64,000 nt of DNA from Thalassotalea sp. Sam97 (GTDB lineage Bacteria; Pseudomonadota; Gammaproteobacteria; Enterobacterales; Alteromonadaceae). Positions 16,896 to 26,246 of this stretch are shown piece by piece; positions within the stretch are counted from its first letter, which is position 1; the number at the start of each line of letters is the position of its first letter. Below the pieces are notes generated by a model, which was not told where the DNA came from, searched no databases, and saw nothing but the letters and a program-made list of their open reading frames with translations. Position numbers and translations under genes: made by a program. The stretch lies in the NCBI RefSeq assembly GCF_041379765.1, contig NZ_CP166919.1, positions 310,001 through 374,000 on the forward strand. Direction: 5' to 3'.

Positions 16896-18143
16896 ATGGA
16901 CTTTTTTACCCGTAACCAGGATCTGCTGTTTGCTGAACAATGTAGCGTCGAAGAATTAGCAAAAACCTATGGCACTCCGCTGTATGTTTATTCTCGCGCC
17001 ACGATTGAGCGTCATTGGCACGCGTTTGATCAGGCTGCAAAAGGTACCGATCATCTGATTTGTTATGCGGTAAAAGCCAGTTCTAATTTAGCTATTTTAA
17101 ATATTCTTGCTCGCTTGGGCAGTGGCTTTGATATCGTTTCAAAGGGTGAGCTGGCTCGAGTTATTGAAGCGGGCGGCGACCCGAGCAAAGTGGTGTTTAG
17201 TGGTGTGGGTAAGACATCGGATGAAATCGCTTATGCATTAGAGCAAGGGATTCATTGCTTTAATGTTGAATCGGTTGCTGAGCTCAGTCGTATCAACGCG
17301 GTAGCTGGTAAGCTAGGTAAAAAGGCGCCAATATCACTGCGTGTGAATCCTGACGTCGACGCAGGTACCCACCCCTACATATCGACAGGTTTAAAAGACA
17401 ATAAATTTGGTATTGCGATCGAACAGGCGCCTGCGGTTTATCAGCAAGCCGCCGCAATGGAACATTTGCAAATCAGAGGCGTTGATTGTCATATTGGTTC
17501 GCAGCTTACCGAGTTGCAACCGTTTTTAGATGCGCTAGAGCGTGTCTTGTTATTGGTTGATAAACTGGCTTCTTTAGGGATTAAATTAATGCACCTTGAT
17601 GTTGGTGGTGGCCTTGGTGTGCCGTATCAAGGGGAAAGGCCTCCACATCCGCAAGAATATGCCAAAGCCATTGCTGATAAAATGCAAGGCTATGATTTAC
17701 AGCTTATTTATGAGCCGGGGCGGGCGATTATGGCCAATGCTGGTATTTTGGTCACCGAAGTTGAGTTTCTAAAAACCAATGAAGACAAGCGTTTTGCTAT
17801 TGTCGATGCGGCAATGAATGACTTAATTCGGCCGTCTTTATACCAAGCATGGCAAGATATTGTTCCTGTACGTATTAATGATACAGTACCGCTTCACGAT
17901 TACGATGTCGTGGGGCCAGTGTGTGAAACCGGCGATTTTCTCGGTAAAAACCGTCAACTGGCTATCGCCGAGGGCGATCTGCTTGCGGTTCGAAGCGCGG
18001 GCGCTTATGGCTTTACCATGAGCTCTAATTATAACTCTCGACCTCGTGCTGCTGAAGTTATGGTCGATGGTGAGAACAGTTACTTAATTCGTCAACGAGA
18101 ACCGTTGCAATCGTTATGGATGGGCGAACATTTATTGCCGTAA
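16896..18143 (+). CDS. lysA: Diaminopimelate decarboxylase
   Basis: 415 residues, fold-type III PLP enzyme that decarboxylates meso-diaminopimelate to lysine. The PLP lysine is Lys60 in ICYAVKASSN; HIGSQ and DVGGGLGVPY are the phosphate/substrate-binding blocks, EPGRAI the glycine-rich phosphate loop, and GPVCETGDFLG supplies the active-site Cys at the dimer interface. It lies 47 bases after lptM and 40 before dapF, whose product makes its substrate, so both steps are co-expressed. Confidence 0.97.
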   Translation: MDFFTRNQDLLFAEQCSVEELAKTYGTPLYVYSRATIERHWHAFDQAAKGTDHLICYAVKASSNLAILNILARLGSGFDIVSKGELARVIEAGGDPSKVVFSGVGKTSDEIAYALEQGIHCFNVESVAELSRINAVAGKLGKKAPISLRVNPDVDAGTHPYISTGLKDNKFGIAIEQAPAVYQQAAAMEHLQIRGVDCHIGSQLTELQPFLDALERVLLLVDKLASLGIKLMHLDVGGGLGVPYQGERPPHPQEYAKAIADKMQGYDLQLIYEPGRAIMANAGILVTEVEFLKTNEDKRFAIVDAAMNDLIRPSLYQAWQDIVPVRINDTVPLHDYDVVGPVCETGDFLGKNRQLAIAEGDLLAVRSAGAYGFTMSSNYNSRPRAAEVMVDGENSYLIRQREPLQSLWMGEHLLP

Positions 18144-18183
18144 TGCCAGCATTAGATGATCGTTATATGAGGTAGGACAGACA

Positions 18184-19014
18184 ATGTTGATGAACTTTTC
18201 GAAAATGCATGGCTTAGGCAATGACTTTTTGGTGTTAGATAACGTCACGCAAAACATTTTCTTATCACCAGAGCAAATACGTCGCCTTGCCGATCGTAAT
18301 TTTGGTGTGGGATTTGATCAGTTGTTGGTGGTTGAGCCGCCGTATGATCCTGATTTGGATTTTCATTATCGCATTTTTAACGCTGATGGCAGTGAAGTGA
18401 ATCAATGTGGTAACGGTGCCCGTTGTTTTGCTCGATTTGTGAAAATGAAAGGCTTAATTAATAAAAATAAAATTCGAGTATCAACAGCTTCGGGCAAAAT
18501 GACGTTACATATTGAGCGCGACGGGCAAGTCACTGTGGCTATGCCTGTTCCCGAATTTGAGCCGGCGAAAATCCCCTTTACCGCACAAAAAGTCGAAGGT
18601 ACCTATATTCTGCGCACAGATAACGAAACGGTATTTTGTGGTGTCGTATCTATGGGTAACCCGCATTGCGTGATCAATGTCGACTCTGTGCAAGATGCAC
18701 CGGTTGCCACGTTAGGGGCTGAATTAGCCATACATGAGCGCTTCCCACAAGGTGCGAATATTGGTTTTATGGAAGTTGTTAACCCTAAATATGTAAAGCT
18801 ACGTGTTTATGAGCGCGGTACTGCAGAAACGCTCGCGTGCGGTAGTGGTGCTTGCGGTGCTGTCGTGGTCGGTATCACCCAGAAAAAGTTGGATAATCAG
18901 GTTACGGTAGAATTACCAGGTGGCAAGCTGAAAATCTTTTGGAAAGGTCCAGGGCAACCCGTGAAAATGACTGGTCCAGCCGAGCATGTTTTTGATGGAT
19001 ATTTACATTTATAA
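18184..19014 (+). CDS. dapF: Diaminopimelate epimerase
   Basis: 276 residues. It epimerises LL- to meso-diaminopimelate for murein and lysine, using two catalytic cysteines: Cys75 in NQCGNGARC and the one in ETLACGSGACG near residue 219. The opening FSKMHGLGNDF is diagnostic. ATG 18184 has AGGA six bases upstream; the in-frame ATG at 18190 is a possible alternative. The DUF484 gene begins immediately after its stop (TAA then ATG). Confidence 0.97.
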   Translation: MLMNFSKMHGLGNDFLVLDNVTQNIFLSPEQIRRLADRNFGVGFDQLLVVEPPYDPDLDFHYRIFNADGSEVNQCGNGARCFARFVKMKGLINKNKIRVSTASGKMTLHIERDGQVTVAMPVPEFEPAKIPFTAQKVEGTYILRTDNETVFCGVVSMGNPHCVINVDSVQDAPVATLGAELAIHERFPQGANIGFMEVVNPKYVKLRVYERGTAETLACGSGACGAVVVGITQKKLDNQVTVELPGGKLKIFWKGPGQPVKMTGPAEHVFDGYLHL

Positions 19015-19728
19015 ATGAGACGAGATTTGGAAAATAATAATAATTTAGCAACGCCCGTGTGTGACGATGAAACACAATTGCTTAACGATGAATTAGTGGT
19101 TACTTATTTGCAAGACAACCCCGACTTTTTCCTGCGTAACCCACAGTTAGTATCATCGATTAAATTTGCTGACACCCAGCGCGGGGTTATCTCCTTAGTC
19201 GAGCGCCAACAACAAGTACAGCGTCAAAAGATTCATTTGCTGGAAGAAGAAATCACTCAACTATTGTCGGTAGCCAATGTTAATGAGCGCTTATTTGCGA
19301 TTTATAACGACCTGTATTTGCAATTGATCGCCAGCCAAAATCTGACCGAGTTCTTTGATTGTCTGGCACAAACGACGACACAATTATTGAATCTGTCGGC
19401 GGTAAAACTGTATTTAGTTGAGAAGCCATTAGCGATTGAGCACCCGGTGCTCGTCAACGACAATTGCCAAGATCTATTAAGCAAACGCTTAGCCGATAGT
19501 GATTACTATTTTGGTCGCATTCAACAGCAAGAAAGGCAACAAGTATTTGCGGATGTGGCTGTAGGCTCTGTGGTAATGATCAAGCTGAGTGAAGCGGATA
19601 AAACCCGTGGCTTTATCGCCTTTAGCTCGGTTGATGCGGATCATTTCAATCCAGCAATGGATACTTTGCTGTTAAATCAGTTCCGTACTTTAGTGGCTAA
19701 ATTACTGGTGCAACAGCTTGCTAAGTAG
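19015..19728 (+). CDS. DUF484 family protein (YigA-like)
   Basis: 237 residues with the DUF484 start (VVTYLQDNPDFFLRNPQLVSSIKF), then a coiled-coil segment (SLVERQQQVQRQKIHLLEEEITQLL, ~60-85) and a GAF-like C-terminal domain. Function is unknown. The gene abuts dapF with no spacer and is conserved there across gammaproteobacteria, normally followed by xerC; here yigB follows instead. Confidence 0.9.
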   Translation: MRRDLENNNNLATPVCDDETQLLNDELVVTYLQDNPDFFLRNPQLVSSIKFADTQRGVISLVERQQQVQRQKIHLLEEEITQLLSVANVNERLFAIYNDLYLQLIASQNLTEFFDCLAQTTTQLLNLSAVKLYLVEKPLAIEHPVLVNDNCQDLLSKRLADSDYYFGRIQQQERQQVFADVAVGSVVMIKLSEADKTRGFIAFSSVDADHFNPAMDTLLLNQFRTLVAKLLVQQLAK

Positions 19729-19793
19729 CCATTGACTTAGCTAGCAACTACATTATCTAATTGTGCACTATCATACAAAGACAGGTTGTTAAC

Positions 19794-20516
19794 GTGCGAT
19801 TTTATAAAAAATTAGCAAAATTTAAGGCGATTAGCTTCGATTTAGACGATACCTTATATGATAATCATCCGATCATCAGTAATGCCGAGCGAGCTTTACA
19901 AAACTTTCTTGAACAACAGGTACCTGAAAGTGCTAACTTGGGACGGCAGTTTTGGTATCAACATCGGCAAGCCTGTTTACGGCAAAATCCGCACTTGTGT
20001 CATGATGTGAGCGCTTTACGATTAGCGTATATGCAATCAGGCATGTATGCACTTGGTTATAATCAAACAACAGCCAAACAACTTGCTAATGCCGCATTTG
20101 AGCACTTTTTATCGCATCGCAATAATTTGCAGGTTCCCAGTTCAGTCACTCAACTATTAGCGCGACTTGCTGAGTGTTTTCCTTTAGTGGCGATCTCCAA
20201 TGGTAATGTTGGTATTGCTGAGATAGGAATCAAAGACTATTTCCAAGAGTGCTTTTTTGCTGGTGCTGGTAATTTACAAAAACCAGAAAATGATATGTTT
20301 TACAAAGCAGCTGCCAGTTTGCATATAAAACCTAGCGAGATGCTGCATGTCGGCGATTGTACACATGCCGATATTTATGGTGCTTTGTCGGCGGGCTGTC
20401 AGACGGTATGGGTGAATAACAACGAGTTTGGTATTCGCAAAAAGCCCTTAAAGGTATTACCTCATGCAGAGTTCGACTGTGTTGAACAGTTAGCTTTGTT
20501 GCTCCCATCAAGTTAG
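19794..20516 (+). CDS. yigB: HAD-family hydrolase, YigB-like phosphatase
   Basis: 240 residues of the haloacid dehalogenase superfamily. Motif I is FDLDDTLYDNHP (nucleophile and acid Asp), motif II is VAISNGN, motif III Lys is in NLQKPENDMF, and motif IV is HVGDCTHADIYGALSAG. E. coli YigB dephosphorylates FMN (5-amino-6-ribitylamino-uracil phosphate is another known HAD substrate), which is the likely role here. I place the start at GTG 19794 (VRFYKKL..., matching E. coli MRFYRPL) with ACAGG eight bases upstream, not at TTG 19761. Confidence 0.9.
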   Translation: MRFYKKLAKFKAISFDLDDTLYDNHPIISNAERALQNFLEQQVPESANLGRQFWYQHRQACLRQNPHLCHDVSALRLAYMQSGMYALGYNQTTAKQLANAAFEHFLSHRNNLQVPSSVTQLLARLAECFPLVAISNGNVGIAEIGIKDYFQECFFAGAGNLQKPENDMFYKAAASLHIKPSEMLHVGDCTHADIYGALSAGCQTVWVNNNEFGIRKKPLKVLPHAEFDCVEQLALLLPSS

Positions 20517-20835
20517 CCGCTAATCATTATTAGGCATACTTTGGCGCAGTGTCACGTCGCGGCGCGTTTTTTATAGTTGCTTATGTGAGTGCGCTCTATG
20601 TAACTGCATTTACGTAACGGTCTGCGATATGAGTATGTTTTATATGATGTCGCGAAGCATATAATGCACCTTAGTCAAGATCCAATCTATTACACGACAG
20701 CTGGGTTATAAACCGCTATCAGTAACTGCAATTTAACACGTCAGTGACGTTGCTCATCGAGAACTAGTTAAATATTTGTCTGACTTGCTATAGAATCGGT
20801 AATTATTGAAATGATTACCTTTTTCTGGAAGCACT
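20517..20835. other. Intergenic region after yigB
   Basis: A GC-rich patch at 20543-20566 (GGCGCAG...GGCGCG) followed by six Ts may be a weak terminator for the lptM-yigB operon. The remaining ~250 bases hold no gene and presumably the promoter of the S10 peptidase gene, not identified by eye. Confidence 0.4.
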
Positions 20836-22359
20836 ATGAGAATAACACTACCCGCCATTATAGCCACCTTGGCTTTGGCATCCGCTTCACTGACAAGTAC
20901 CGCCAAAAGCAGTGATTACAGTCGCGACATTGCGATTGATAGCAATGTTGTGACTGAGCATGAAACCGAGGTTAATGGCGACAGTTTTGCTTACACAGCG
21001 ACAACGGGCACCCAACCGGTTTGGAATGATGAAGGCGATGCTATCGCTACTTTGCATTACACCTACTATCAGCGTGAAGATGTCAAAGATAGAGCATCAC
21101 GTCCTTTATTGATTTCTTTTAATGGTGGTCCAGGCTCAGCGTCAGTTTGGATGCATGTTGCTTATACCGGACCACGGGTATTAAACGTTGATGATGAGGG
21201 CTATCCATTACAGCCTTACGGTGTTAAAACGAATCCATATTCAGTACTCGATACCGCAGATATTGTCTTTGTAAACCCGGTGAATACCGGTTACTCAAGG
21301 GTTCTGCCTGATAGCGACGGCAAAATGCCGAGCAAAGATGCACAACAAAAAATGTTCTTTGGCGTTAATGCCGATGTGAAATACTTGGCAGAGTGGTTAA
21401 ATACTTTTGTGAGTCGCAATAACCGTTGGCGCTCGCCTAAATATTTGATTGGTGAAAGCTACGGTACAACGCGCGTTTCCGGCTTGGCATTAGAGCTACA
21501 AAATCGTCAATGGATGTACTTGAACGGGGTGGTTTTAGTGTCGCCAACCGACATCGGTATCGACCGTAAAGGCCCAGTAAAAGCGGCCAATCGCTTACCC
21601 TACTTTGCCGCGACGGCTTGGTACCATAAAGCGCTAGCGAGCGATTATCAACGTATGGATCTGCTCGATTTCTTAGCGGAAGTTGAACAGTTCACTATTA
21701 ATGAATACCTACCGGCATTAGCTATGGGCGGTTTTATTGAGCCTCAGCGCAAAGCGAAAATAGCTACCAAGGTGGCTAAGTACTCGGGTTTAAGTGAGCA
21801 AGCTGTCTTGCGCTCTAATTTAGACGTTGATACCCGTTATTTTTGGAAAGAGTTATTGCGTGAACGTGGACAAACGCTTGGACGTTTAGACTCTCGTTAC
21901 TTGGGTATTGATAAAAAGGATGTTGGCGATAGCATCGATTATTATCCAGAGTTAACCTCGTGGCTACACTCGTTCACACCAGCCATTAATTACTACTTGC
22001 GTGAAGAACTAAACTATAAAACCGATATTAAATACAATATGTTTGGTTCGGTGCACCCATGGGATCGCACTAATAACAATACTGGTGAGAATTTACGCCA
22101 AGCGATGGCGCAAAACCCTTACCTTAATGTATTAGTGCAGGCGGGCTATTATGATGGTGCGACCAATTACTTTGATGCCAAATATACCATGTGGCAGCTA
22201 GACCCAAGTGCCAAAATGCAACAGCGCTTGAGCTTTAAGGGTTATCGCTCAGGGCATATGATGTATTTGCGCCATGAAGATCTAAAGCAGTCTAACCAAG
22301 ATCTAAGAGAGTTTATTGAAGCGACCCTGGTCGCCAAAGATAAACCGGCTAAATACTAA
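20836..22359 (+). CDS. Exported S10-family serine carboxypeptidase-like protein
   Basis: 507 residues with a signal peptide (cleavage near residue 23, STAKSS). The S10 blocks are all present: FNGGPGSASVWMH (oxyanion region), GESYGTTR (catalytic Ser), NVLVQAGYYDGATN (catalytic Asp) and YRSGHMMYLR (catalytic His). Such enzymes remove C-terminal residues from peptides, usually in the periplasm or outside the cell, consistent with a protein-degrading marine heterotroph. GGAAG precedes ATG 20836. It is a separate unit inserted between yigB and uvrD and ends in a strong terminator. Confidence 0.88.
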   Translation: MRITLPAIIATLALASASLTSTAKSSDYSRDIAIDSNVVTEHETEVNGDSFAYTATTGTQPVWNDEGDAIATLHYTYYQREDVKDRASRPLLISFNGGPGSASVWMHVAYTGPRVLNVDDEGYPLQPYGVKTNPYSVLDTADIVFVNPVNTGYSRVLPDSDGKMPSKDAQQKMFFGVNADVKYLAEWLNTFVSRNNRWRSPKYLIGESYGTTRVSGLALELQNRQWMYLNGVVLVSPTDIGIDRKGPVKAANRLPYFAATAWYHKALASDYQRMDLLDFLAEVEQFTINEYLPALAMGGFIEPQRKAKIATKVAKYSGLSEQAVLRSNLDVDTRYFWKELLRERGQTLGRLDSRYLGIDKKDVGDSIDYYPELTSWLHSFTPAINYYLREELNYKTDIKYNMFGSVHPWDRTNNNTGENLRQAMAQNPYLNVLVQAGYYDGATNYFDAKYTMWQLDPSAKMQQRLSFKGYRSGHMMYLRHEDLKQSNQDLREFIEATLVAKDKPAKY

Positions 22360-22384
22360 GACTGACTTTTTAACCAGCTGAAAG

Positions 22385-22417
22385 ACCGCTTAAGATGGAA
22401 TCTTAGGCGGTTTTTTT
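22385..22417 (+). terminator. Intrinsic terminator of the S10 peptidase gene
   Basis: ACCGCTTAAGA pairs with TCTTAGGCGGT (one G-T) around TGGAA and runs into seven Ts, 25 bases after the stop. Confidence 0.88.
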
Positions 22418-22451
22418 ATGCTTAAACGAAGCCTCACTAAGTGAATAATTT

Positions 22452-22471
22452 TACTGTTATTAAATACAGTG
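22452..22471 (+). promoter_or_regulatory. LexA (SOS) box before uvrD
   Basis: The 20-base site TACTGTTATTAAATACAGTG contains CTGT-N8-ACAG exactly, with the AT-rich core typical of gammaproteobacterial LexA operators. It covers the -35 region of the putative uvrD promoter, so LexA would block polymerase binding. E. coli uvrD is also an SOS gene. Confidence 0.85.
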
Positions 22472-22482
22472 GCTTAATTGCT

Positions 22483-22491
22483 TGTTATACT
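22483..22491 (+). promoter_or_regulatory. Extended -10 promoter element of uvrD
   Basis: TGTTATACT is an extended -10 (TGn plus TATACT). The -35 position overlaps the LexA box; transcription would begin near 22498, leaving a ~40-base leader before ATG 22538. Confidence 0.55.
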
Positions 22492-22537
22492 AGCTGACAA
22501 ATTTTTACTATCAACAACAGCAATAAGCACAGTCATT

Positions 22538-24706
22538 ATGGATGTATCTGAATTACTCGACTCGTTAAATGATAAACAGCGTGACGCCGTCGCCGCACCA
22601 GCGGATAATTTATTGGTTCTCGCGGGAGCAGGCTCTGGTAAAACGCGGGTGTTAGTACATCGTATTGCGTGGTTAATGCAAGTTGAGCAAGTATCGCCGC
22701 ACAGTATTTTGGCGGTAACCTTTACCAACAAAGCTGCAGCGGAAATGCGTGGCCGAGTAGAGCAAGCTGTTGGGGGCAATGTACATGGTATGTGGGTTGG
22801 CACCTTCCATGGTTTAGCACACCGTTTGTTGCGCTTGCACTTCCAAGAAGCCAATTTGCCACAAAGCTTTCAGGTGCTTGATTCCGATGATCAACTGCGC
22901 TTGATTAAGCGGGTGATTCGCTCATTGCAGTTGGATGAAAAAAAATGGCCTGCAAAGCAAGCGATGTGGTACATCAATGGCAAAAAAGATGAAGGCTTAA
23001 GGCCACAGCATATTGATGGGCAATTCGATCCGACCGAGCAAACTTTTATCAAAATTTATCAGGTTTATCAGGAAACTTGTGACCGTGCGGGTCTTGTTGA
23101 TTTTGCTGAATTGTTGTTGCGCGCCCATGAGCTGTGGCTCAATAACCCGCTATTACTTGAGCACTATCAACGTCGTTTTAGCCGTATTCTTGTCGATGAA
23201 TTCCAAGATACGAATGCGATTCAGTATGCGTGGCTTAGCATGTTGGCGCAAAAGCATGGCAATATGATGATTGTTGGCGATGATGACCAATCGATTTATG
23301 GTTGGCGTGGTGCCAAAATTGAAAATATTCAAAAGTTTATTAATGACTTTGATGCTAAAACGATTCGCCTTGAACAAAATTATCGTTCTACGGCGAATAT
23401 TCTTAATGCGGCCAATGCTTTAATTGGTAATAACAATAATCGTTTAGGTAAAGATCTTTGGACCGATGGTGAGCAGGGCGAAACCATTTCGGTATATACC
23501 GCTTTTAATGAGTTAGATGAAGCTCGCTTTGTTGCCGCGCGCATTAAGCAATGGCTTGATGATGGTCATTCTCTTGATGACGTCGCATTACTGTACCGCT
23601 CTAATGCGCAATCTCGTTTGCTTGAAGAGGCGTTATTGCAAGCGCAATTACCTTACCGTATCTACGGCGGTCTGCGCTTCTTTGAACGTCAAGAAATTAA
23701 AGACGCGCTAGCCTATTTACGAGTAATTAATAATCGCAATGACGACGCCTCATTTGAACGTGTCATCAACACACCGACACGCGGTATTGGCAATCAAACC
23801 TTAACCAATATTCGTGATTGTGCTCGTAGCCAAGGCTCGACAATGTGGGCTGCTTGTAAACACATGTTAGCCCAAAATGAGCTGACGGCGCGTGCCGCTA
23901 AGTCGTTACAAACCTTTGTTGATTTAATTGATGCGCTTGAAGATGATATCCGAGATTTAAACCTTGATGAACAAGCGAAAAAGGTTATTCACAATACTGG
24001 CTTGCATGCGATGTATCAGGCTGAAAAAGGTGAAAAAGCTGCCGCTAGAATTGAAAACTTAAATGAATTAGTTACCGCGTGTTCAACATTTGAACCCAAT
24101 GATGATGAGCAAGAGATGACGCCTCTAACGGCGTTTTTGACCCATGCAGCATTAGAAGCTGGGGAATCGCAAGCCGATGACTACGAAGCGGCTGTGCAGC
24201 TTATGACCTTGCACTCGGCAAAAGGGTTAGAGTTCCCACTGGTGTTTATGGTTGGTATGGAGGAAGGTATGTTCCCGTCTCAGCAATCGAGTGAAGACAT
24301 TACTCGCTTGGAAGAAGAGCGTCGACTTTGTTATGTCGGTATGACTCGCGCCATGCAAAAACTGTATTTAACCCACGCTGAAACTCGTCGCTTATACGGT
24401 CAAGAAAAGTATCATAGACAAAGCCGCTTTTTAAAAGAAATCCCTGATCAGTACTTAGATGAAATTCGCATGCGTAATCAGGTGACTAAGCCGAAAACAA
24501 CGGGTCGCTTTAGCAATACGATTTCTCTAGATACCTTCGCTGACACCGGTTTTAAGCTTGGCCAGCGGGTTCAACACGCTAAATTTGGTGAAGGTGTTGT
24601 ATTAAACTTCGAAGGGGCAGGGAAGCAAGCGCGTGTTCAAGTTAATTTTGCCGAGGCTGGTAGTAAGTGGTTGGTTGTCGCTTACGCAAATTTGCAACCG
24701 CTGTAA
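22538..24706 (+). CDS. uvrD: DNA helicase II UvrD
   Basis: 722 residues, almost the same length as E. coli UvrD (720). SF1A 3'-5' helicase for nucleotide excision repair, mismatch repair and removal of recombination filaments. It begins MDVSELLDSLNDKQRDAV as in E. coli, with Walker A AGAGSGKT (29-36), motif II DEFQDTN, motif III GDDDQSIYGWRGA, and motif V/VI TLHSAKGLEFPLVF and VGMTRAM. The C terminus carries the RNA-polymerase/UvrB-binding Tudor-like segment (LGQRVQHAKFGEGVVLNFEG). The start is ATG 22538 and not TTG 22478, by homology. Confidence 0.97.
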   Translation: MDVSELLDSLNDKQRDAVAAPADNLLVLAGAGSGKTRVLVHRIAWLMQVEQVSPHSILAVTFTNKAAAEMRGRVEQAVGGNVHGMWVGTFHGLAHRLLRLHFQEANLPQSFQVLDSDDQLRLIKRVIRSLQLDEKKWPAKQAMWYINGKKDEGLRPQHIDGQFDPTEQTFIKIYQVYQETCDRAGLVDFAELLLRAHELWLNNPLLLEHYQRRFSRILVDEFQDTNAIQYAWLSMLAQKHGNMMIVGDDDQSIYGWRGAKIENIQKFINDFDAKTIRLEQNYRSTANILNAANALIGNNNNRLGKDLWTDGEQGETISVYTAFNELDEARFVAARIKQWLDDGHSLDDVALLYRSNAQSRLLEEALLQAQLPYRIYGGLRFFERQEIKDALAYLRVINNRNDDASFERVINTPTRGIGNQTLTNIRDCARSQGSTMWAACKHMLAQNELTARAAKSLQTFVDLIDALEDDIRDLNLDEQAKKVIHNTGLHAMYQAEKGEKAAARIENLNELVTACSTFEPNDDEQEMTPLTAFLTHAALEAGESQADDYEAAVQLMTLHSAKGLEFPLVFMVGMEEGMFPSQQSSEDITRLEEERRLCYVGMTRAMQKLYLTHAETRRLYGQEKYHRQSRFLKEIPDQYLDEIRMRNQVTKPKTTGRFSNTISLDTFADTGFKLGQRVQHAKFGEGVVLNFEGAGKQARVQVNFAEAGSKWLVVAYANLQPL

Positions 24707-24733
24707 ACTATTTTAGATAAGCTGCTACAAAGG

Positions 24734-24769
24734 AAGGCCTATATGCGATAAAGCATGTAGGCCTTTTTT
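24734..24769 (+). terminator. Intrinsic terminator of uvrD
   Basis: A 13-bp stem (AAGGCCTATATGC with GCATGTAGGCCTT, one wobble) with a GATAAA loop is followed by a T run, 28 bases after the uvrD stop. Confidence 0.88.
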
Positions 24770-24935
24770 ATGCCTTGATGACGAATTACCAATAAATTGG
24801 CGGGTAATTGCGATTTGTATAATCTGAAAAGAAGGTATAGGGTAAATAAACATTATCAATAGAATGCAACTGCTCACGATAGCCTCGTATTATCAGTAAA
24901 TAGAGAGCTCGTGAAATGCATCGATTGGATACCGG

Positions 24936-26204
24936 ATGAATCTATTTAGCGTTTACCAAAAATGCCTTAAAAATGCAGGGCTCAGCGAGCCTTGCCTGAT
25001 TGTAGACCAGCAAAAGCTGCAAGCGAATATCCGCAAGCTGAAGCAAAATGTTGGCGAGAAAGCGGTGCGTTTAGTTGTGAAGTCGTTGCCATCGATTCCG
25101 CTATTGCAATTTGCTAGTGAGCGTTTAGGCACCAATCGCTTTATGTGTTTTCAAAAGCCCTTTGTACTGTCTATCCTAGAGCACTTTGATGATGCAGACA
25201 TCATGCTCGGCAAACCATTACCGACAAATGCGGTAGAGAGTATCGTGCAAACGCTTATCGACAACGGCGATGCTAAGCGTTTGGATTGTATCCATTGGCT
25301 TGTGGATGATCTTCAGCGTTGTCAGCAATTATTGATGGTGGCAAGAAAACACAATATTCGTTTACGGGTCGCGATTGAACTGGATATTGGTATGCATCGC
25401 GGTGGTGTTGATAAGCCAGAGCAACTGACCGAACTCGTCAACTGTATAAACGCTAATCGCAAGCAATTACAATTGTCTGGCTTAAGTGGCTACGATGCCC
25501 ATGTTGGCAAAGCATTTTGGCCGTTTATCGATGCACAACAGGAATTCGCTAAAGCGAATAATCGCTACCAACAATTTATCGATGCATTGGCCGATGATGC
25601 CGATAAGTTAATCTTTAACGGTGGTGGCTCACTTACCCATACGTTGCATAAAAACTCATGTTGCAACGAAATCAGCGTAGGTTCGGTTTTATTAAAACCT
25701 GCCGACTTTAATACACAACTATTACAAGATTATGAAAATGCATGTTTTATTGCAACGCCTGTGATTAAACGTTTGCCTGGGGTAACCGTGCCGTTTCTGC
25801 CAGACAAGTTTAATAAACTGCTTTATCAAGACTTCGACAGTATTTTTCTCTATGGCGGCCGTTGGTTAGCTCAGCCTATGTACCCAGATCTAAGAGCTTC
25901 TCGGTTATATGGTTTAAGTGCCAGTCAGCAACTGATGTTGGTCGCAAAATCAGACAAGCTTGCGGTTGATGACATGGTGTTCTTTTTACCTACGCGTACT
26001 GAGTCAATTCTATTGCAGTTTGGCTGTATGGTGGTGCTCGCTGAAGACAAGCAAATGCGGGTCAGTGGTTGTTGGCCGGTGTTGCATCAAGGTGGTAAGG
26101 TCGATACAGAGCGGCGTACCCAAAGACAACGCAGTCGGCAGAAAAACGAGGTAGACGAGGAGCTGCGGGCTCGCGATGTTGTCATTGAGCAGACTAGGCG
26201 TTAG
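24936..26204 (+). CDS. PLP-dependent alanine racemase N-domain / D-threonine aldolase-like protein
   Basis: 422 residues, fold-type III. The N-terminal TIM-barrel has the PLP-lysine strand VRLVVKSLPSIPLL (Lys ~49) and ELDIGMHRGGV, then NGGGS as phosphate loop, as in the D-threonine aldolase/D-serine dehydratase (DSD1) branch. The C-terminal domain should give a zinc site (His plus Cys or Asp) after a conserved proline; here that place reads LPTRTES, so the metal ligands are not obvious. It is therefore uncertain whether it acts as aldolase, dehydratase or racemase on a D-amino acid. Its end is highly charged. It is a lone gene convergent with rarD. Confidence 0.7.
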   Translation: MNLFSVYQKCLKNAGLSEPCLIVDQQKLQANIRKLKQNVGEKAVRLVVKSLPSIPLLQFASERLGTNRFMCFQKPFVLSILEHFDDADIMLGKPLPTNAVESIVQTLIDNGDAKRLDCIHWLVDDLQRCQQLLMVARKHNIRLRVAIELDIGMHRGGVDKPEQLTELVNCINANRKQLQLSGLSGYDAHVGKAFWPFIDAQQEFAKANNRYQQFIDALADDADKLIFNGGGSLTHTLHKNSCCNEISVGSVLLKPADFNTQLLQDYENACFIATPVIKRLPGVTVPFLPDKFNKLLYQDFDSIFLYGGRWLAQPMYPDLRASRLYGLSASQQLMLVAKSDKLAVDDMVFFLPTRTESILLQFGCMVVLAEDKQMRVSGCWPVLHQGGKVDTERRTQRQRSRQKNEVDEELRARDVVIEQTRR

Positions 26205-26246
26205 CGCTTAGGTTACCAGCCTGCTCTATAATCTCAATTAATGGGG

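Noticed and set aside
22474..22854. 126-codon frame opposite the start of uvrD
   Set aside because: It covers the uvrD N terminus in antisense and has no family resemblance.
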